This document shows positions 1-10,091 of a DNA stretch of 64,000 bases, in pieces. The stretch is from an uncultured Pelagimonas sp. (GTDB lineage: Bacteria; Pseudomonadota; Alphaproteobacteria; Rhodobacterales; Rhodobacteraceae), in the NCBI GenBank assembly GCA_947497905.1, contig CANMIH010000015.1, positions 1 through 64,000 on the forward strand, given 5' to 3'. The position numbers and the translations under genes were made by a program. Position 1 is the stretch's first letter; every line of letters begins with the position of its first letter. Under the pieces are notes generated by a model that worked only from the letters and a program-made list of their open reading frames with translations, did not search any database and was not told the origin of the DNA.

Positions 1-1
1 C

Positions 2-73
2 GCGATTGAAACCAACTCGAGCGCACTGATCACCGCCGCTGGTGGCGCTGTCGCCGCTCAGGACGACTTCTAA
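2..73 (+). CDS. Flp family type IVb pilin, C-terminal end only
   Basis: The 5' part lies outside the window. The visible 23 residues end in AAGGAVAAQDDF, almost the same as the tail of the next gene (AAGGAVAAENDF), so this is the first of two tandem Flp pilin genes. Flp pilins are small inner-membrane prepilins that are cleaved by the Tad prepilin peptidase and polymerised into the Tad pilus. Stop codon TAA at 71-73. The assignment rests on similarity to the neighbour and on the Tad genes that follow. Confidence 0.8.
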   Translation, partial: AIETNSSALITAAGGAVAAQDDF

Positions 74-91
74 GTTGTTTTTCTAAACGCC

Positions 92-118
92 TAGATAGGC
101 CAATTCCTGGCCTATCTA
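92..118 (+). terminator. Perfect hairpin between the two pilin genes
   Basis: A 10-bp perfect inverted repeat (TAGATAGGCC at 92-101, GGCCTATCTA at 109-118) with a 7-nt loop lies 18 bp after the first pilin stop and 30 bp before the second pilin start. No run of T follows, so it may be a partial terminator, or a 3' stabiliser that raises pilin mRNA over downstream genes. This role is inferred. Confidence 0.5.
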
Positions 119-148
119 CTTAACCATTAGCACGCGTGAGGGCTGATT

Positions 149-328
149 ATGCGCTATTTTCTTCATACTTTTCGCAAAGCCGAAGACGGCGCTGTGACCG
201 TTGACTGGGTGGTCATTACCGCAGCAGTTGTTGGAATGTCAGCAATTTCCTTCTTCGTCATTGAAGACAACTCCAATGCTCTCATGACCGCCGCTGGTGG
301 TGCTGTCGCTGCAGAGAACGATTTCTGA
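149..328 (+). CDS. Flp family type IVb pilin
   Basis: This 59-residue protein has the layout of a Tad pilin: a short basic leader (MRYFLHTFRKAEDG), then a hydrophobic helix (VVITAAVVGMSAISFFVI), then a short polar tail. Prepilin peptidase would cut after the Gly of EDG. The mature protein then starts AVTVDW, with Asp at +5 and Trp at +6 where classical Flp pilins have Glu-Tyr. Only about 75 bp separates it from the preceding pilin, and the tails are nearly identical, so the two are tandem duplicates. Start ATG follows a weak GTGAGG-type ribosome site. It is probably the major or an alternative pilus subunit, assembled by the CpaF/TadB/TadC machine encoded just downstream. Confidence 0.85.
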   Translation: MRYFLHTFRKAEDGAVTVDWVVITAAVVGMSAISFFVIEDNSNALMTAAGGAVAAENDF

Positions 329-365
329 ACAACCTGAGTTTTTCGAATTGTTCTAAGCAATGGAC

Positions 366-397
366 AGGCCGATGCCATCAGGCTCGGCCTATTTTTT
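366..397 (+). terminator. Intrinsic terminator after the pilin genes
   Basis: Stem AGGCCGA (366-372) pairs with TCGGCCT (384-390) around an 11-nt loop and is followed by A and six T. It would separate the highly expressed pilin transcript from cpaB. Confidence 0.75.
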
Positions 398-520
398 CGT
401 CTTGGCGCTTGACTAGAATGGCCTAGGAAGCACCGCGTTTTGGTCCGGTTTACGCCGCAATCCCAAACGATACTTGGCCCAGCAGCGCGTTTCGCCCTGC
501 GTAACTATAAGAGGTGACTT

Positions 521-1378
521 ATGCGTATGGTATTCGGATTGGTCCTAATTGCGGGGCTGGGACTGGCAGGTTTTGCGGTCTACATGGCGCAAAACTATAT
601 CGGAGCCTACGAAAACGCGCTCAAACAGGAACGCGCAAAATCGACAGGATCTGTTGCTACCCAAGAGATCTATGTCGCTAAACGCGCAATCGCCTACGGT
701 GAAACGATCACCGATGACGACATCATGTTGGCGCCCTGGGCAAAGAAAATCCTGCCCGAAGGCCACTTCACCGAAGAAAACCCTTTGAACGCAGTTGGCG
801 CCTCCCATCGCGTTGCCCTGCGTCAAATCGAGAAGTTTGATGCCCTCGTCCAGGTGAAAATCTCAGAACCCGGCGCAAACGCTGGCCTGACCTGGCGTCT
901 GGAACCGGGCGAACGTGCCTTCGCCATCAAAGTGGATGTGACATCCGGCGTCTCGGGCTTTCTGCGCCCTGGAGATCACGTTGATGTCTACTGGACCGGA
1001 CGCGTTGGCCGAAACAATCCCGACCTTCCCCAGGGGGATGTGACAAAGCTTATCGAAGCGGGTGTACGCCTGATTGCCATCGACCAAACCGCGCAGGCGG
1101 ATCAAAACTCGGCGACCATCGCGCAGACCGTCACAGTCGCGGCCTCCCCACAGCAGGTTGCAGCCCTTGCGCAGGCTCAGAAAACAGGTGAACTTTCGCT
1201 CTCGTTGATGGCCAGTGATGACACAACCGTTGCGGATGTAATCGAGGTCGACCAGCGGTCTTTGCTGGGACTGGACGCAATCGAGCGTCAGGCAGAGCGC
1301 GCAGCGCCAGAAGTCTGCACCATTCGGACCCGCCGTGGCGCCGAAGTGGTTGAGATCCCCATTCCCTGCACAAACTAA
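521..1378 (+). CDS. cpaB: Flp pilus assembly protein CpaB (RcpC)
   Basis: A 285-residue periplasmic protein of the Tad pilus, anchored or exported by an N-terminal hydrophobic segment (residues about 4-25, FGLVLIAGLGLAGFAVYMA). A SAF-type domain follows (about 50-115; EIYVAKRAIAYGETITDDD), then the RcpC/CpaB domain. In the family CpaB sits with the CpaC secretin at the outer membrane. Length is normal. A Cys pair lies near the C terminus (EVCTIRT and IPCTN) and could form a disulfide. It has its own start after the pilin terminator and is followed by another strong terminator, so it may be a one-gene transcript. Start ATG has an AGAGGTGA ribosome site. Confidence 0.92.
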   Translation: MRMVFGLVLIAGLGLAGFAVYMAQNYIGAYENALKQERAKSTGSVATQEIYVAKRAIAYGETITDDDIMLAPWAKKILPEGHFTEENPLNAVGASHRVALRQIEKFDALVQVKISEPGANAGLTWRLEPGERAFAIKVDVTSGVSGFLRPGDHVDVYWTGRVGRNNPDLPQGDVTKLIEAGVRLIAIDQTAQADQNSATIAQTVTVAASPQQVAALAQAQKTGELSLSLMASDDTTVADVIEVDQRSLLGLDAIERQAERAAPEVCTIRTRRGAEVVEIPIPCTN

Positions 1379-1394
1379 TAAATTCAGCATGTTA

Positions 1395-1435
1395 GATAAA
1401 GACGGGCCTAAAAAGTGCCCGTCTTTATCTTTTTT
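1395..1435 (+). terminator. Strong intrinsic terminator after cpaB
   Basis: A 13-bp perfect stem (GATAAAGACGGGC at 1395-1407, GCCCGTCTTTATC at 1417-1429), a 9-nt loop and six T. It suggests that cpaC is transcribed from its own promoter in 1436-1569. Confidence 0.9.
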
Positions 1436-1569
1436 GCTTGTTGCGGGCTTTCAACAGAAACCACTCAGCAAAGTCATTGATTCTTGCAAAAAATACCGAT
1501 CTGGCGCAGAGTTGGCAAAAATGCGGGCACTAAGACCTGCGACCGAGGCGTGATCGAAAGGCAGGTCAC

Positions 1570-3006
1570 ATGAAAATTGATCGTTTCTTGAAGGCGGCCC
1601 TTATTGGTGCCTGCCTGAGTTTTGCAGCAGCCGCACCCCAGGTGCAGGCGCAAACGTTACGCGTAGTGCGAACCGGGTCGGATGCCACACTGAGTGTCCC
1701 GATGAACCGCGCGGTGGTTGTTGAGAGTGAAGAGCCCTTTGCAGAGCTCTCCATCGCCAACCCTGCAATCGCTGATATTTCATCCCTGTCAGACCGGTCG
1801 ATCTACATTCTCGGCAAAGCGCCGGGGGTCACAACCCTGACGATCCTGAACGCCCAGGGCAAATTGATCACCAACGTCGATGTGCGTGTCGCTGCAGACA
1901 TCTCGGAGTTCAAAGCGCGCCTGCGTCAAATCCTACCGGATGAAAAAATCGAAGTACGCACGGCAAATGACGGTATTGTCTTGTCCGGCACCGTTTCTTC
2001 GGTTGTACGGATGCAACGTGCCTTGGATCTTGCAGAGCGCTACGCCCCGGAACGGGTTTCAAACCTGATGTCCGTTGGCGGCATTCAGCAGGTCATGTTG
2101 AAGGTTCGTTTTGCTGAAATGTCGCGCACCGTCGCCAAAACCCTTCGGTCATCCATCGCAACCGGCGGCAGCGTTCTGAGCGGCGATCTTGGTCTTGAGA
2201 TCGGTACCGGGAACGCAACACCGCAGGCGGCTGTCGACACCGTTGCAGCCAAGCTGACACCACAATCGGGCTCAGGCTCGGCAAATGGCGCCGTTCTGTT
2301 TGGGTTCAACGCCGGTGGTCTTGAGGTGGGAATTCTGCTGGAAGCGCTAGAAACCAAAGGTGTGGTGCGGACCCTTGCCGAGCCAAATCTGACGGCGTTG
2401 TCCGGGCAAGAAGCCAAGTTTCTCGCAGGTGGCGAATACCCAATCCCTGTTGCCCAGCAGGGCAACACCATCTCGATCGAATACAAACCCTTTGGGGTTG
2501 AGCTGAACTTCATACCTCGTGTGATCGACGGCGATTTGATCAACTTGGAACTCGAGGCTGCGGTCTCGGCCATTGATCCCACAACAACGTTCTCGTTTGA
2601 AACCATCACGGTACAGGGTTTCTCGAGACGCGAAGCTCAGACAACCGTCGAGCTGCGTGATGGCGAGAGCTTTGCTATCGCTGGATTGCTGCAGGATGAA
2701 TTTCGAGACACCAATGGCCAGGTTCCTTGGATTGGAGACATTCCGGTCTTGGGCGCCCTGTTCCGCAGCGCGGAATATCAGCGCGAGCAATCGGAACTTG
2801 TGATTATCGTCACTCCCCATCTGGTCACACCAACACGTGGCGAAGCGCTTGCTTTGCCAACAGATCGTGTGCTGATCCCGACCGAAAGCGAGCTTTTCCT
2901 TCAAGGACGCGTCGCTGGCAAACCAAAAGGTCGCCCCACACGTGGCGGCGCCGCTGAAGTTGCGAACCAGGACTTCAACGGCTCTTATGGCTATGTGATG
3001 GATTGA
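1570..3006 (+). CDS. cpaC: Tad pilus secretin CpaC (RcpA)
   Basis: This 478-residue outer-membrane secretin forms the channel for the Flp pilus. Residues 1-28 are a signal peptide (AAAAPQVQAQ). The T2SS/T3SS pilus-formation N-domain (VPMNRAVVVESEEPFAEL) comes next, then a BON-like region (DGIVLSGTVSS) and the C-terminal secretin domain (GGLEVGILLEALETKG, LAGGEYPIPV, and the VPWIGDIPVLGALFRS segment typical of secretins). Length fits CpaC. It overlaps the GATTGA region just before the lipoprotein gene, so the two are probably co-translated. Confidence 0.95.
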   Translation: MKIDRFLKAALIGACLSFAAAAPQVQAQTLRVVRTGSDATLSVPMNRAVVVESEEPFAELSIANPAIADISSLSDRSIYILGKAPGVTTLTILNAQGKLITNVDVRVAADISEFKARLRQILPDEKIEVRTANDGIVLSGTVSSVVRMQRALDLAERYAPERVSNLMSVGGIQQVMLKVRFAEMSRTVAKTLRSSIATGGSVLSGDLGLEIGTGNATPQAAVDTVAAKLTPQSGSGSANGAVLFGFNAGGLEVGILLEALETKGVVRTLAEPNLTALSGQEAKFLAGGEYPIPVAQQGNTISIEYKPFGVELNFIPRVIDGDLINLELEAAVSAIDPTTTFSFETITVQGFSRREAQTTVELRDGESFAIAGLLQDEFRDTNGQVPWIGDIPVLGALFRSAEYQREQSELVIIVTPHLVTPTRGEALALPTDRVLIPTESELFLQGRVAGKPKGRPTRGGAAEVANQDFNGSYGYVMD

Positions 3007-3020
3007 GGAGGGATAGGGAG

Positions 3021-3701
3021 ATGATCAAATATTCGGTAACCGGCCTCACTCTGGCTCTTCTGGCTGCAGGCTGTGCCCCCTCCCCCGACCCCGTATATGG
3101 CGCGTTTCACCGCGAAGCTGGCGCGCTGATCGACACCGGTGGGTTTGGCAATGCGACCATGAACAACCACCTGATCATGACTGGCGAAAAGCAATACGCC
3201 TATGATCTGTCACAACGCTTTGCGGCTGAAGTGCTGACAACAGTGAACTTCGCATTCAACAGCGCCCAGCTCGACATTGGGGCCATGGATACGCTGCGCG
3301 AACAAGCCACCTGGATCCGTCAGTTCCCCGAGGTTCGCTTCCGCGTTTACGGGCACACGGATAAAGTTGGCGGCAACAGCTATAACAAGGCGCTCGGCCT
3401 TCGCCGCGCCAACACCGTGGTGAATTTCTTGGTATCGCAGGGCATCTCGCGGTCTCGTCTCGAAGCGGTGGTCTCCTTTGGGGAAACCCAACCGCTGATT
3501 GTCAGCGAAGGCCGGGAGCGCCGTAATCGCCGGACTGTGACCGAGGTCTCAGGGTTTGTGGAACGCCACCCAAGCGTCCTGAACGGTCGCTACGCTGAAA
3601 TCGTCTATCGGGAATACATCCGCAGCGCCGAACCTCGTACTGGGCTTACCGGTCTGTCTGGAACTGATTTCTCGACTGAAACCGGAGTTGGTGGCGAATA
3701 G
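3021..3701 (+). CDS. OmpA-family lipoprotein of the Tad locus
   Basis: A 226-residue lipoprotein. The signal peptide ends in a lipobox (LALLAAGC, Cys about residue 18). The C-terminal half is an OmpA-type peptidoglycan-binding domain (VNFAFNSAQLD, FRVYGHTDKVGGNSYNKALGLRRA, ERRNRRTVTEV). I chose ATG 3021 because GAGGAGGGATAGGGAG lies just upstream and the signal peptide then starts properly; a TTG at 3003 is possible. It occupies the place where CpaD (RcpB) is found in Caulobacter-type loci and probably ties the secretin to the cell wall. That role is inferred from position. Confidence 0.85.
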   Translation: MIKYSVTGLTLALLAAGCAPSPDPVYGAFHREAGALIDTGGFGNATMNNHLIMTGEKQYAYDLSQRFAAEVLTTVNFAFNSAQLDIGAMDTLREQATWIRQFPEVRFRVYGHTDKVGGNSYNKALGLRRANTVVNFLVSQGISRSRLEAVVSFGETQPLIVSEGRERRNRRTVTEVSGFVERHPSVLNGRYAEIVYREYIRSAEPRTGLTGLSGTDFSTETGVGGE

Positions 3702-3736
3702 GCCCTTGGGCACACCGTTGATCCAACAGAAACAAG

Positions 3737-3761
3737 AGGCGCCTTTTAGGGCGCCTTTTTT
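3737..3761 (+). terminator. Intrinsic terminator after the OmpA-like lipoprotein
   Basis: Stem AGGCGCC (3737-3743) with GGCGCCT (3750-3756), a 6-nt loop and a T run to 3761. The 190 bp from here to cpaE hold no other gene and probably contain its promoter. Confidence 0.85.
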
Positions 3762-3952
3762 ATGATCGTCCAGAATTACCGTACAATTACGTTTTTTTAG
3801 CCCCAATGTTGCCCTGTTTCTAAAGCACTTTGCCAGAGAAGGATCAGGCGCCGCAGTCCGACTCGGCGCTTAAACGGATCCCGAAAAGGGCCAGGAAACA
3901 ATCAGTTACCCCCCTTTCCGGTGTTCGTTCCGTAGGAAAGGACGTGAGGCAA

Positions 3953-5209
3953 ATGACGAGTACACCCGCATCAAACGCAGGCCCGGCCCCCATTGTGGCC
4001 TGCACCATCAGCCGGGATGTTCAGAACTTTGATCTGCTGATCGAAGATATGGAAACCATTCTTGGAGAAGAATGGGGGGATCTTGGCTTTGATGAAGCTC
4101 TGGCCTTTCTCAACCAACCCGATGCCTCGGGTCTTGAATTTGTAGCCATGGCGATCGACGCCATTGATGAGCCCTCTGTGACTTTGCTTGGGGGCATTAT
4201 TGCCGGGGCCAAAGAGCGCGGGATCAAGGTTGTTCTGATCGCCGATGATGTGACCCCTGCCTCACTACACCAACTGTTGCGTCAGGGTGCAGACGAGTTT
4301 GTGCCCTACCCGCTACCCGAAGGCGAATTGGCGGCGGCGGTGGCCCGCTTGCGCACGCCTGAGGTTGTTGAAGCACCGGCGCAAATGGCCCCAGAAACCG
4401 CAGCAGAACCAAAGGTTAAACTGCAGGCCGGGGGCGACGGGTGTTTGATCGCCGTTCAGGGGCTTGCGGGTGGCTGTGGTGCCACAACCATGGCCGTGAA
4501 CCTGGCCAATGAGCTCGCGGCCGGCAGCAAAACCAAACAGCCTAAGGTTTGCCTCATTGACCTTGGCCTACAGTTTGGCGCCGTTTCGACATATCTGGAT
4601 TTGCCGCGACGCGACGCGGTGTTTGAACTGTTGTCTGACATTGAAACGATGGATGGTGACAGCTTTGGCCAGGCGCTTGTCGATTACGACGGCAAGTTTC
4701 AGGTGTTCACCTCACCACCCGATATCCTTCCTCTCGATATGATTGGGCCGGCAGAGGTCAAAGTGTTGCTTGATGTGGCTCGGGAACACTTCGACTTTGT
4801 TGTTGTCGATATGCCGTCGACCATCGTTCAATGGACTGAGACCGTTCTCACCGAAGCGCAGGTCTATTTTGCCCTTCTTGGTCTGGATATGCGGTCGGCC
4901 CAAAATACGCTGCGCCTCAAACGTGCATTGCAGGCCGAAGACCTCCCCTTCGACAAACTTCGCTTTGTGTTGAACCACGCACCAAAATTCACCGACCTTC
5001 AGGGCAAGAGCCGCGTCAAACGCATGGCGGATAGCCTTGATATCTCGATTGATGTGCTGCTGCCCGACGGCGGCCGTGTGGTGCCGCAGGCCTGTGACCA
5101 TGGTGAGCCCCTGGCGGTTCACGCCGCCAAGAACCCGCTGCGCAAAGAAATAAACAAATTGGCCACTCAGCTTCATGCGATTGGCGACGCTGACGCAGAA
5201 GCAGCGTGA
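3953..5209 (+). CDS. cpaE: Pilus assembly protein CpaE (TadZ-like)
   Basis: A 418-residue cytoplasmic protein. The N-terminal third is a degenerate receiver-like domain. From about residue 160 it is a MinD/ParA-type ATPase with a deviant Walker A (GLAGGCGATTMAVNLA), CLIDLGLQFG and VVVDMPSTI. TadZ/CpaE proteins mark the polar site of Tad pilus assembly. ATG 3953 is preferred because AGGAAAGG and GTGAGG lie upstream; a TTG at 3830 would add 41 basic, low-complexity residues. It begins a run of cpaE, cpaF, tadB, tadC and the TPR genes with short gaps, so it is probably the first gene of that operon. Confidence 0.92.
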   Translation: MTSTPASNAGPAPIVACTISRDVQNFDLLIEDMETILGEEWGDLGFDEALAFLNQPDASGLEFVAMAIDAIDEPSVTLLGGIIAGAKERGIKVVLIADDVTPASLHQLLRQGADEFVPYPLPEGELAAAVARLRTPEVVEAPAQMAPETAAEPKVKLQAGGDGCLIAVQGLAGGCGATTMAVNLANELAAGSKTKQPKVCLIDLGLQFGAVSTYLDLPRRDAVFELLSDIETMDGDSFGQALVDYDGKFQVFTSPPDILPLDMIGPAEVKVLLDVAREHFDFVVVDMPSTIVQWTETVLTEAQVYFALLGLDMRSAQNTLRLKRALQAEDLPFDKLRFVLNHAPKFTDLQGKSRVKRMADSLDISIDVLLPDGGRVVPQACDHGEPLAVHAAKNPLRKEINKLATQLHAIGDADAEAA

Positions 5210-5226
5210 ACAAGTAAGGATCGAGC

Positions 5227-6678
<1,452 letters not shown>

Positions 6679-6683
6679 CCGCC

Positions 6684-7649
6684 ATGTTGACCGCCGCCCC
6701 TATTATCTACGGCATGATTTTTGTAGGCGTTCTGGTTCTTGTGAACGGCGTCTATCTGGTTGCCTTCGGCAAATCGATCAGCCTGTCCAGCAAGGTCAAC
6801 CGTCGGCTTGAAATGCTGGACCGGGGTGAAAAGCGTGAAGATGTTCTGGCCAAACTCCGGAAGGAAATGGACCAGCACATGACCACCCGGTCGTTTCCGC
6901 TTTACTCGCTTCTGGCGGACAAGGCGCAAAAGGCCAATATCGCCTTTTCTCCCAAGCAGTTGATCCTGATGATGGGTGCTGCAGGGGTTGCGGCCTTTCT
7001 TGGGCTGACCATTGGCACCGAAGCCACCCTGCCCATCCGCGCCGGTATGGCGGTGATCATGGGGGTTGGTGGCGTCTATATGTGGGTGGGCCATATGGCC
7101 AAAAAACGCCTGGCGATGATCGAAGAACAGCTGCCCGACGCAGTTGAGCTGATGGTGCGCAGCCTTCGTGTGGGTCATCCCTTTTCTTCGGCGATCACCA
7201 TTGTATCTAAGGAAATCAAAGATCCGCTGGCCACCGAATTTGGCGTGATTGCGGATGAAGCCACCTATGGACGTGATGTTGGTGAAGCCTTGAAACACAT
7301 GGCTGAACGCCTCGACATGCAGGATTTGCGCTTTCTCGCCGTTGCCGTGACCATCCAGCAGCAAGCGGGCGGCAACCTGGCCGAGATCCTCGAAGGCCTT
7401 GCCAAAGTAATCCGGGCCCGGTTCCGCCTGTTCCGCCGGGTGAAGGCGATCACCGCCGAGGCGCAGTGGTCCGGCAAATTCCTGTCCGCCTTCCCGATTG
7501 GTGCGCTGATCCTGATTCAGGTGACCAAGCCAGACTACTATGACGATGTCTTGGACCACGCCTGGTTCATGCCTGCCTGCTTTATTGTGGCCATCATGCT
7601 CACAGCCAACATGTTTGTGATGCGGGCCCTTGTGAATATCAAAGTATAA
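6684..7649 (+). CDS. tadB: Type II secretion F-domain protein TadB
   Basis: A 321-residue inner-membrane platform protein of the Tad pilus. An N-terminal membrane segment (IYGMIFVGVLVLVNGVYLV) and a second pair (LILMMGAAGVAAFLGLTIG, AGMAVIMGVGGVYMWVG) precede the T2SSF domain (LPDAVELMVRSLRVGHPF, IQQQAGGNLAEILEGLAKVIR); two C-terminal helices close it. TadB and TadC form the heteromeric platform that couples CpaF to pilin insertion. Five bases separate it from cpaF. Confidence 0.95.
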   Translation: MLTAAPIIYGMIFVGVLVLVNGVYLVAFGKSISLSSKVNRRLEMLDRGEKREDVLAKLRKEMDQHMTTRSFPLYSLLADKAQKANIAFSPKQLILMMGAAGVAAFLGLTIGTEATLPIRAGMAVIMGVGGVYMWVGHMAKKRLAMIEEQLPDAVELMVRSLRVGHPFSSAITIVSKEIKDPLATEFGVIADEATYGRDVGEALKHMAERLDMQDLRFLAVAVTIQQQAGGNLAEILEGLAKVIRARFRLFRRVKAITAEAQWSGKFLSAFPIGALILIQVTKPDYYDDVLDHAWFMPACFIVAIMLTANMFVMRALVNIKV

Positions 7650-7661
7650 CGGAGCGGTGTG

Positions 7662-8633
7662 ATGTTAGAAAATCTCAATACCCTCATTACTGACACCCTC
7701 GGCCCCGCCGGCCCCCTGATTGTTGTCGCTGGCTTTGCCGCATTGCTCATCTTGGCCGCGGTCCCGATGCTGATGAACAGCAAGCCTGACCCGCTGGACA
7801 AACTCAAGGCAAGCAACCAACGCAAACATGGTGCCGATACCCGTGCGGTGCTGCGCGAAAAGAACCAGAACGAAAAGCTGAACAAATACGCCCAGTTCCT
7901 TGAGCCGCAGGATGCCAAAGAACTGTCGAATATGCGGATGAAGCTTCTGCAGGCCGGGTATCGGTCAAAAGACGCGGTTCAGCTGTTCTTCTTTGCGCAG
8001 ATGGTTTTGGGCCTTGGTGCACTTGGCGCGGGGCTTGCCTATTTCATGATGTTCAAAAACGGGCCGGACGTCACGCTTCAGCAGAAGCTGATGTATATCA
8101 TGATGCCGGGTGCAGCCGGATATCTGGCACCGAAGTACTGGATTACAAAACGTATCGAGAAGCGCAAAGAAGAGATCCAGCAGGGTTTCCCGGATGCCTT
8201 GGACATGATGCTTGTCTGTGTCGAAGCCGGTCAGTCAATGGATCAGTCCATTGTACGCGTCGCCAGCGAGCTTCGTGCGTCCTATCCCTTCCTCGCAGAT
8301 GAATTCCAGATCATCGCGCATGAAATGAAAGCCGGTAAGGATAAGTCTCAGGTTCTCGACGACATGCAAGAACGTTGTGGCGTACAGGATGTGTCGTCTT
8401 TTGTGACCGTTCTGAACCAGGCGCAGACCTTTGGTACCTCCATCTCAGATGCACTTCGGGTCTATGCTGGAGAAATGCGTGACAAAAGGGTCATGCGTGC
8501 GGAAGAAAAAGCAAACCAGCTGCCGACAAAGATGACCCTGACAACTATGATGTTGACCGTACCTCCGCTGCTGATCATCTTGGTTGGTCCTTCGGCTGTG
8601 GGTGTAACCGAAATGGGCAACATCGGAAAATAA
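7662..8633 (+). CDS. tadC: Type II secretion F-domain protein TadC
   Basis: A 323-residue inner-membrane protein, the partner of TadB. It has membrane helices near residues 15-40 and 105-150, the F domain (FPDALDMMLVCVEAGQSMDQ, LNQAQTFGTSISDALRVYAG) and a C-terminal helix (MTLTTMMLTVPPLLIILVG). A GTG at 7659 abuts the ATG at 7662. The ATG is better spaced from the CGGAG ribosome site. The next gene begins 1 bp after its stop. Confidence 0.94.
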   Translation: MLENLNTLITDTLGPAGPLIVVAGFAALLILAAVPMLMNSKPDPLDKLKASNQRKHGADTRAVLREKNQNEKLNKYAQFLEPQDAKELSNMRMKLLQAGYRSKDAVQLFFFAQMVLGLGALGAGLAYFMMFKNGPDVTLQQKLMYIMMPGAAGYLAPKYWITKRIEKRKEEIQQGFPDALDMMLVCVEAGQSMDQSIVRVASELRASYPFLADEFQIIAHEMKAGKDKSQVLDDMQERCGVQDVSSFVTVLNQAQTFGTSISDALRVYAGEMRDKRVMRAEEKANQLPTKMTLTTMMLTVPPLLIILVGPSAVGVTEMGNIGK

Positions 8634-8634
8634 T

Positions 8635-9198
8635 ATGCGTCTGGCGACCTTCGTGGCCATTCTATCACTACTCGGATTGACCGCCTGTTCTTCGGGCGGT
8701 CTTTCTGCGCGACATGATGGTGTTTATGCCCCTGCTCTTGACCCGCGCGGCGAGGCTGTGGATGGGCTTGTTGTAGGCCACCGCCTGATGGAAGCAGGTC
8801 AGGCGGAGCTGGCGCTTGAAGCTTTCACTCGGGCCGCTGGAAAAGAAGGGCTGACCCCCGATGTTCTTGTGGCACTGGGCTCTGCCAATCTCGCGCTCGG
8901 GCGGCTCAATCAATCCGAGAAGATTCTGCGCCGCGCCATCAAAGACGCTCCGGATTGGCCGGAAGCCTGGAACAATTTAGGTGTTGTCCTGATGGAGCGT
9001 GACAAAACCGCCGAAGCCGCGGAAATGTTCCGCCGGGCCTTTGCGCTCGACAATGGCGAAAGTGACGCAATCCGCGACAATCTGCGCTTGGCGCTCGCAA
9101 AAGTCGAAACTTCTGTTTATGCTGATGATACAGAACAAGACTATAAACTGGTGCGACGCGGACGCGGGAGCTATCTCATCCGGGCGACATCGGACTAA
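8635..9198 (+). CDS. tadD: TadD-like TPR lipoprotein
   Basis: A 187-residue exported protein with a lipobox (LGLTACSS, Cys about residue 19) followed by tetratricopeptide repeats (ALEAFTRAAGKEGLTPDVLV, AWNNLGVVLMERDKTAEA, AEMFRRAFALDNGESDAI). TadD-type TPR proteins are needed for Tad pilus biogenesis and are thought to act as periplasmic scaffolds, possibly for the secretin. It follows tadC directly (TAATATG). The gene name follows family position and length. Confidence 0.85.
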   Translation: MRLATFVAILSLLGLTACSSGGLSARHDGVYAPALDPRGEAVDGLVVGHRLMEAGQAELALEAFTRAAGKEGLTPDVLVALGSANLALGRLNQSEKILRRAIKDAPDWPEAWNNLGVVLMERDKTAEAAEMFRRAFALDNGESDAIRDNLRLALAKVETSVYADDTEQDYKLVRRGRGSYLIRATSD

Positions 9199-9225
9199 GG
9201 CAGAGCAGTAAAAGGACGCAGCTTC

Positions 9226-10080
9226 ATGCGCCACCCTATCGTTGTTTCCCTCTGTGTTGCAGGGGCATTTGTCGTATCCGCATGCGACAGAGACATCAAC
9301 ACCGCCGAAATGGAACGCAAGTTTCAGGGCGTGAATGTGGTTGATGAATACAATCTGAACGAAGTTATGCTGTCGGCAGCAGACCCCAATGAGGCGGTCG
9401 CCTATTTCCAGCGGTCCGCCGCTGAAAGCCCGGACCGCATTGATTTCCTGCGTGGTCTGGCAATTTCGCTGATCCGCGCAAAACGCATCCCCGAAGCCAA
9501 ATCCGCATGGGGACGTGTTGTTGCGCATGAGGACAGCACCGAGACAGACAAAGTACAGCTTGCCGACGCCCTGATCCGCTCTGGCGATTGGGAGCTTGCT
9601 GAGAAGACGCTCAATACCGTCCCACCCACCCATGAGACCTTCAAACGCTATCGTCTGGAGGCCATGATTGCAGACAGCAATAAGGATTGGAAAACCGCAG
9701 ACAGCTATTATGAAACTGCGGTTGGTCTGACGACGACCCCGGCCTCAGTGCTCAACAACTGGGGATATTCCAAACTGACGCGCGGCGAGAACAAAGAGGC
9801 GGAAACGCTCTTTGTCGATGCGATCCGTCAGGACAACAACCTGTTTACCGCCAAAAACAATCTTGTTCTCGCGCGTGCAGGTCAGGGAAAATACGATCTT
9901 CCCGTTGTTCCCATGACCCAGATCGAACGCGCCGAACTGCTGCATACGATCGCTTTGGCGGCTATCAAACGCGGTGATGTGAAGACCGGCAAAGGTCTTT
10001 TGCGGGAAGCCATCGAAACCCATCCGCAACACTTTGAGACAGCCGTTCGCTCGCTCGATGCCTTGGAAGACGACGTGTAA
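9226..10080 (+). CDS. Second TPR lipoprotein of the Tad operon
   Basis: A 284-residue protein with a lipobox-type signal (VAGAFVVSACDRD, Cys about residue 20) and TPR-like helical repeats (AVAYFQRSAAESPDRIDFLR, SVLNNWGYSKLTRGENKEAE, AETLFVDAIRQDNNLFTAKN). It resembles the upstream TadD in design but is longer and clearly diverged. It is probably a periplasmic scaffold of the pilus machine. It starts 28 bp after tadD with an AAAAGGACG ribosome site. Confidence 0.85.
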   Translation: MRHPIVVSLCVAGAFVVSACDRDINTAEMERKFQGVNVVDEYNLNEVMLSAADPNEAVAYFQRSAAESPDRIDFLRGLAISLIRAKRIPEAKSAWGRVVAHEDSTETDKVQLADALIRSGDWELAEKTLNTVPPTHETFKRYRLEAMIADSNKDWKTADSYYETAVGLTTTPASVLNNWGYSKLTRGENKEAETLFVDAIRQDNNLFTAKNNLVLARAGQGKYDLPVVPMTQIERAELLHTIALAAIKRGDVKTGKGLLREAIETHPQHFETAVRSLDALEDDV

Positions 10081-10091
10081 GGCCACCCACC

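Noticed and set aside
120-127. TTAACCAT, a CtrA half-site, before the second pilin
   Set aside because: Only one half-site is present and it lies too close to the start codon region; a full TTAA-N7-TTAA was not found.
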